A stretch of 7,114 nucleotides of DNA from Candidatus Didemnitutus sp. (GTDB taxonomy: Bacteria; Verrucomicrobiota; Verrucomicrobiia; Opitutales; Opitutaceae), in assembly GCA_030682505.1 (NCBI GenBank), contig JAUXOH010000023.1:1-7114 (forward strand). The letters run 5' to 3'. The position numbers were made by a program, and so were the translations under genes. The notes beneath the pieces are model-generated. The model had not been told where the DNA came from. It did no database searches and was given only the letters and a program-made list of their open reading frames with translations. This document shows, piece by piece, positions 6,146-7,114 of the stretch. Each line of letters begins with the position of its first letter. The first letter of the stretch is position 1.

Positions 6146-7114
6146 TTGCCAGTCACGCCTGAAACCTCTGCGCCACCCACCACCGCTGCGCGTCGCCCAA
6201 CCCGCGAGCTGCTGCTGCGGCCGCGCCGCCGCTGGTTCAGCAGTGAGTGGGCGGCCCGGGTGCTTTTCCAGGGCAATGCGGCCGTGTCCGTGCTCGTGCT
6301 TGCCCTGATCACGCTTACATTGTTTCGCGACGCGATCGGCTTCCTGCCGCAGAATCGCGAAAATTTGATGGTGTATCGCCGCGCCGGGCTGGAATTCGTC
6401 GATGTGCTACGCGGTCAGGTCAACGATCACCGGGAGATTTCCCGGTTTCTGATGGGGCTGCGGATCAAGGAATTCACGCGACTGACGGCGGGACCGGGTT
6501 TGACTTTGGCCGACGCGAACGCGCGGCTGGCACCCTTCGATGGATTCACCGAAAAGTTTGCCGATGCCATGGGCGAGCAGGAAGCGCTGGTGGGAGAATT
6601 GAGTGAACAAGCGTCACTCTTGAAGGAGCGGTATCGCGTCGCCTCCGACTTGCGCGAGGCGAAGCAGCATTTGCTCGACGGCATGCGGGAAGCCGGGCCG
6701 GACCGGGCGGCCGCGCTCCAACAAGAGGCGGCGGCGCTGGTGATTGAGGAGATCGATTTCGTGAAGGAGATCCGGCCGTTGCAGGCGAGGTTGCCCGAGA
6801 TTGCCGCCTCCAACGTGCGGCTCGCGGCGGCGATGAAAGACCTCGCGGCCCAGGCAACGCGATTCGCGCCTCCGGAAATCCAACGGCAGATGAAACCGTT
6901 TCCCGACCTGGTCGGCCAATTTCTGCGCGACATGGTGCGCCGCGGGGAGGAGCTGCGGGAGTGGGATCCGACCAAGCCCGTCGCGTGGTGGGAGTCGCTG
7001 CATGCTTTTGCCTTCGGCCGCCAGTGGATCACCGCCAGCTTCTGGCAGGACTGGTATGGCATCTTGCCGCTTTTTGCGGGTTCGTTGTTGATCGCGGTGC
7101 TCGCGCTTTGCCTT
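6146..7114 (+). CDS. pstC: Phosphate ABC transporter permease PstC, N-terminal part, with long periplasmic insert
   Basis: This gene runs off the window; 323 residues are visible with no stop. PstC is an inner-membrane half of the PstSCAB phosphate importer. An in-frame TAA at 6095-6097 limits the start, and no ATG precedes the first membrane helix. TTG 6146, with GGGG at 6138-6141, is the best choice; GTG 6260 would remove the basic N-terminus. Residues 1-35 are Pro/Arg-rich and cytoplasmic, and residues about 45-60 (AAVSVLVLALITLTLF) are the first membrane helix. Residues about 61-303 are soluble and mostly helical, with a heptad-like Leu/Ala/Glu/Lys stretch at about 138-220 suggesting a coiled coil. 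The last residues, WQDWYGILPLFAGSLLIAV, match the conserved entry to the PstC permease core (WNP..fGILP...GTLL). The E. coli loop at this place is only tens of residues long. Probable neighbours downstream are pstA, pstB and phoU. Confidence 0.85.
   Translation, partial: MPVTPETSAPPTTAARRPTRELLLRPRRRWFSSEWAARVLFQGNAAVSVLVLALITLTLFRDAIGFLPQNRENLMVYRRAGLEFVDVLRGQVNDHREISRFLMGLRIKEFTRLTAGPGLTLADANARLAPFDGFTEKFADAMGEQEALVGELSEQASLLKERYRVASDLREAKQHLLDGMREAGPDRAAALQQEAAALVIEEIDFVKEIRPLQARLPEIAASNVRLAAAMKDLAAQATRFAPPEIQRQMKPFPDLVGQFLRDMVRRGEELREWDPTKPVAWWESLHAFAFGRQWITASFWQDWYGILPLFAGSLLIAVLALCL

Noticed and set aside
6427..7062. A 211-codon minus-strand frame opposite pstC
   Set aside because: The plus-strand frame from 6146 to the window end matches PstC topology and motifs; the minus frame shows only Ser/Arg/Ala-rich low-complexity sequence.

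Overview
The window is GC-rich DNA from a Gram-negative bacterium. It carries a lipopolysaccharide core enzyme, an outer-membrane porin and a TonB-type protein. The mix of a porin O/P-type protein linked to PstS, a PstC with a very long periplasmic insert, and a SNF2 helicase resembles Verrucomicrobiota, possibly Opitutaceae. That placement is inference; there is no rRNA here to settle it.

Layout, left to right. Positions 1-446 hold the C-terminal part of the Kdo transferase WaaA (KdtA), cut by the window edge. A 187-base gap (447-633) contains a perfect palindrome, a long inverted repeat ending in six T residues, and a possible 11-codon leader peptide. Positions 634-3174 encode an 846-residue SNF2-family helicase with all its ATPase motifs and an N-terminal module that looks like a SWIM domain without its zinc ligands. 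A short stand-alone TonB C-terminal-domain protein (3229-3654) lies on the minus strand, converging with the helicase gene.

The right half is a phosphate-acquisition locus. A divergent intergenic region (3655-3880) holds a Pho box and leads into a phosphate-selective-type porin (3881-5158). The gene for the periplasmic phosphate-binding protein PstS (5185-6012) follows 26 bases later, and the two are probably co-transcribed. A strong intrinsic terminator (6033-6071) follows pstS. A second Pho box (6081-6098) then precedes the permease gene pstC (about 6146 to the window end, truncated). The first 323 residues of PstC are visible: one membrane helix, a helical periplasmic domain of about 240 residues, and the start of the conserved permease core.

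The inferred pathway is that the porin admits phosphate across the outer membrane, PstS captures it, and PstC, with PstA and PstB expected just beyond the window, imports it. PhoB-type control at two separate promoters would allow more PstS and porin than permease. The most notable items are the enlarged PstC periplasmic domain, the split Pho regulon with a terminator between pstS and pstC, and the attenuator-like leader of the helicase gene. I found no CRISPR array, mobile element, tRNA or rRNA.
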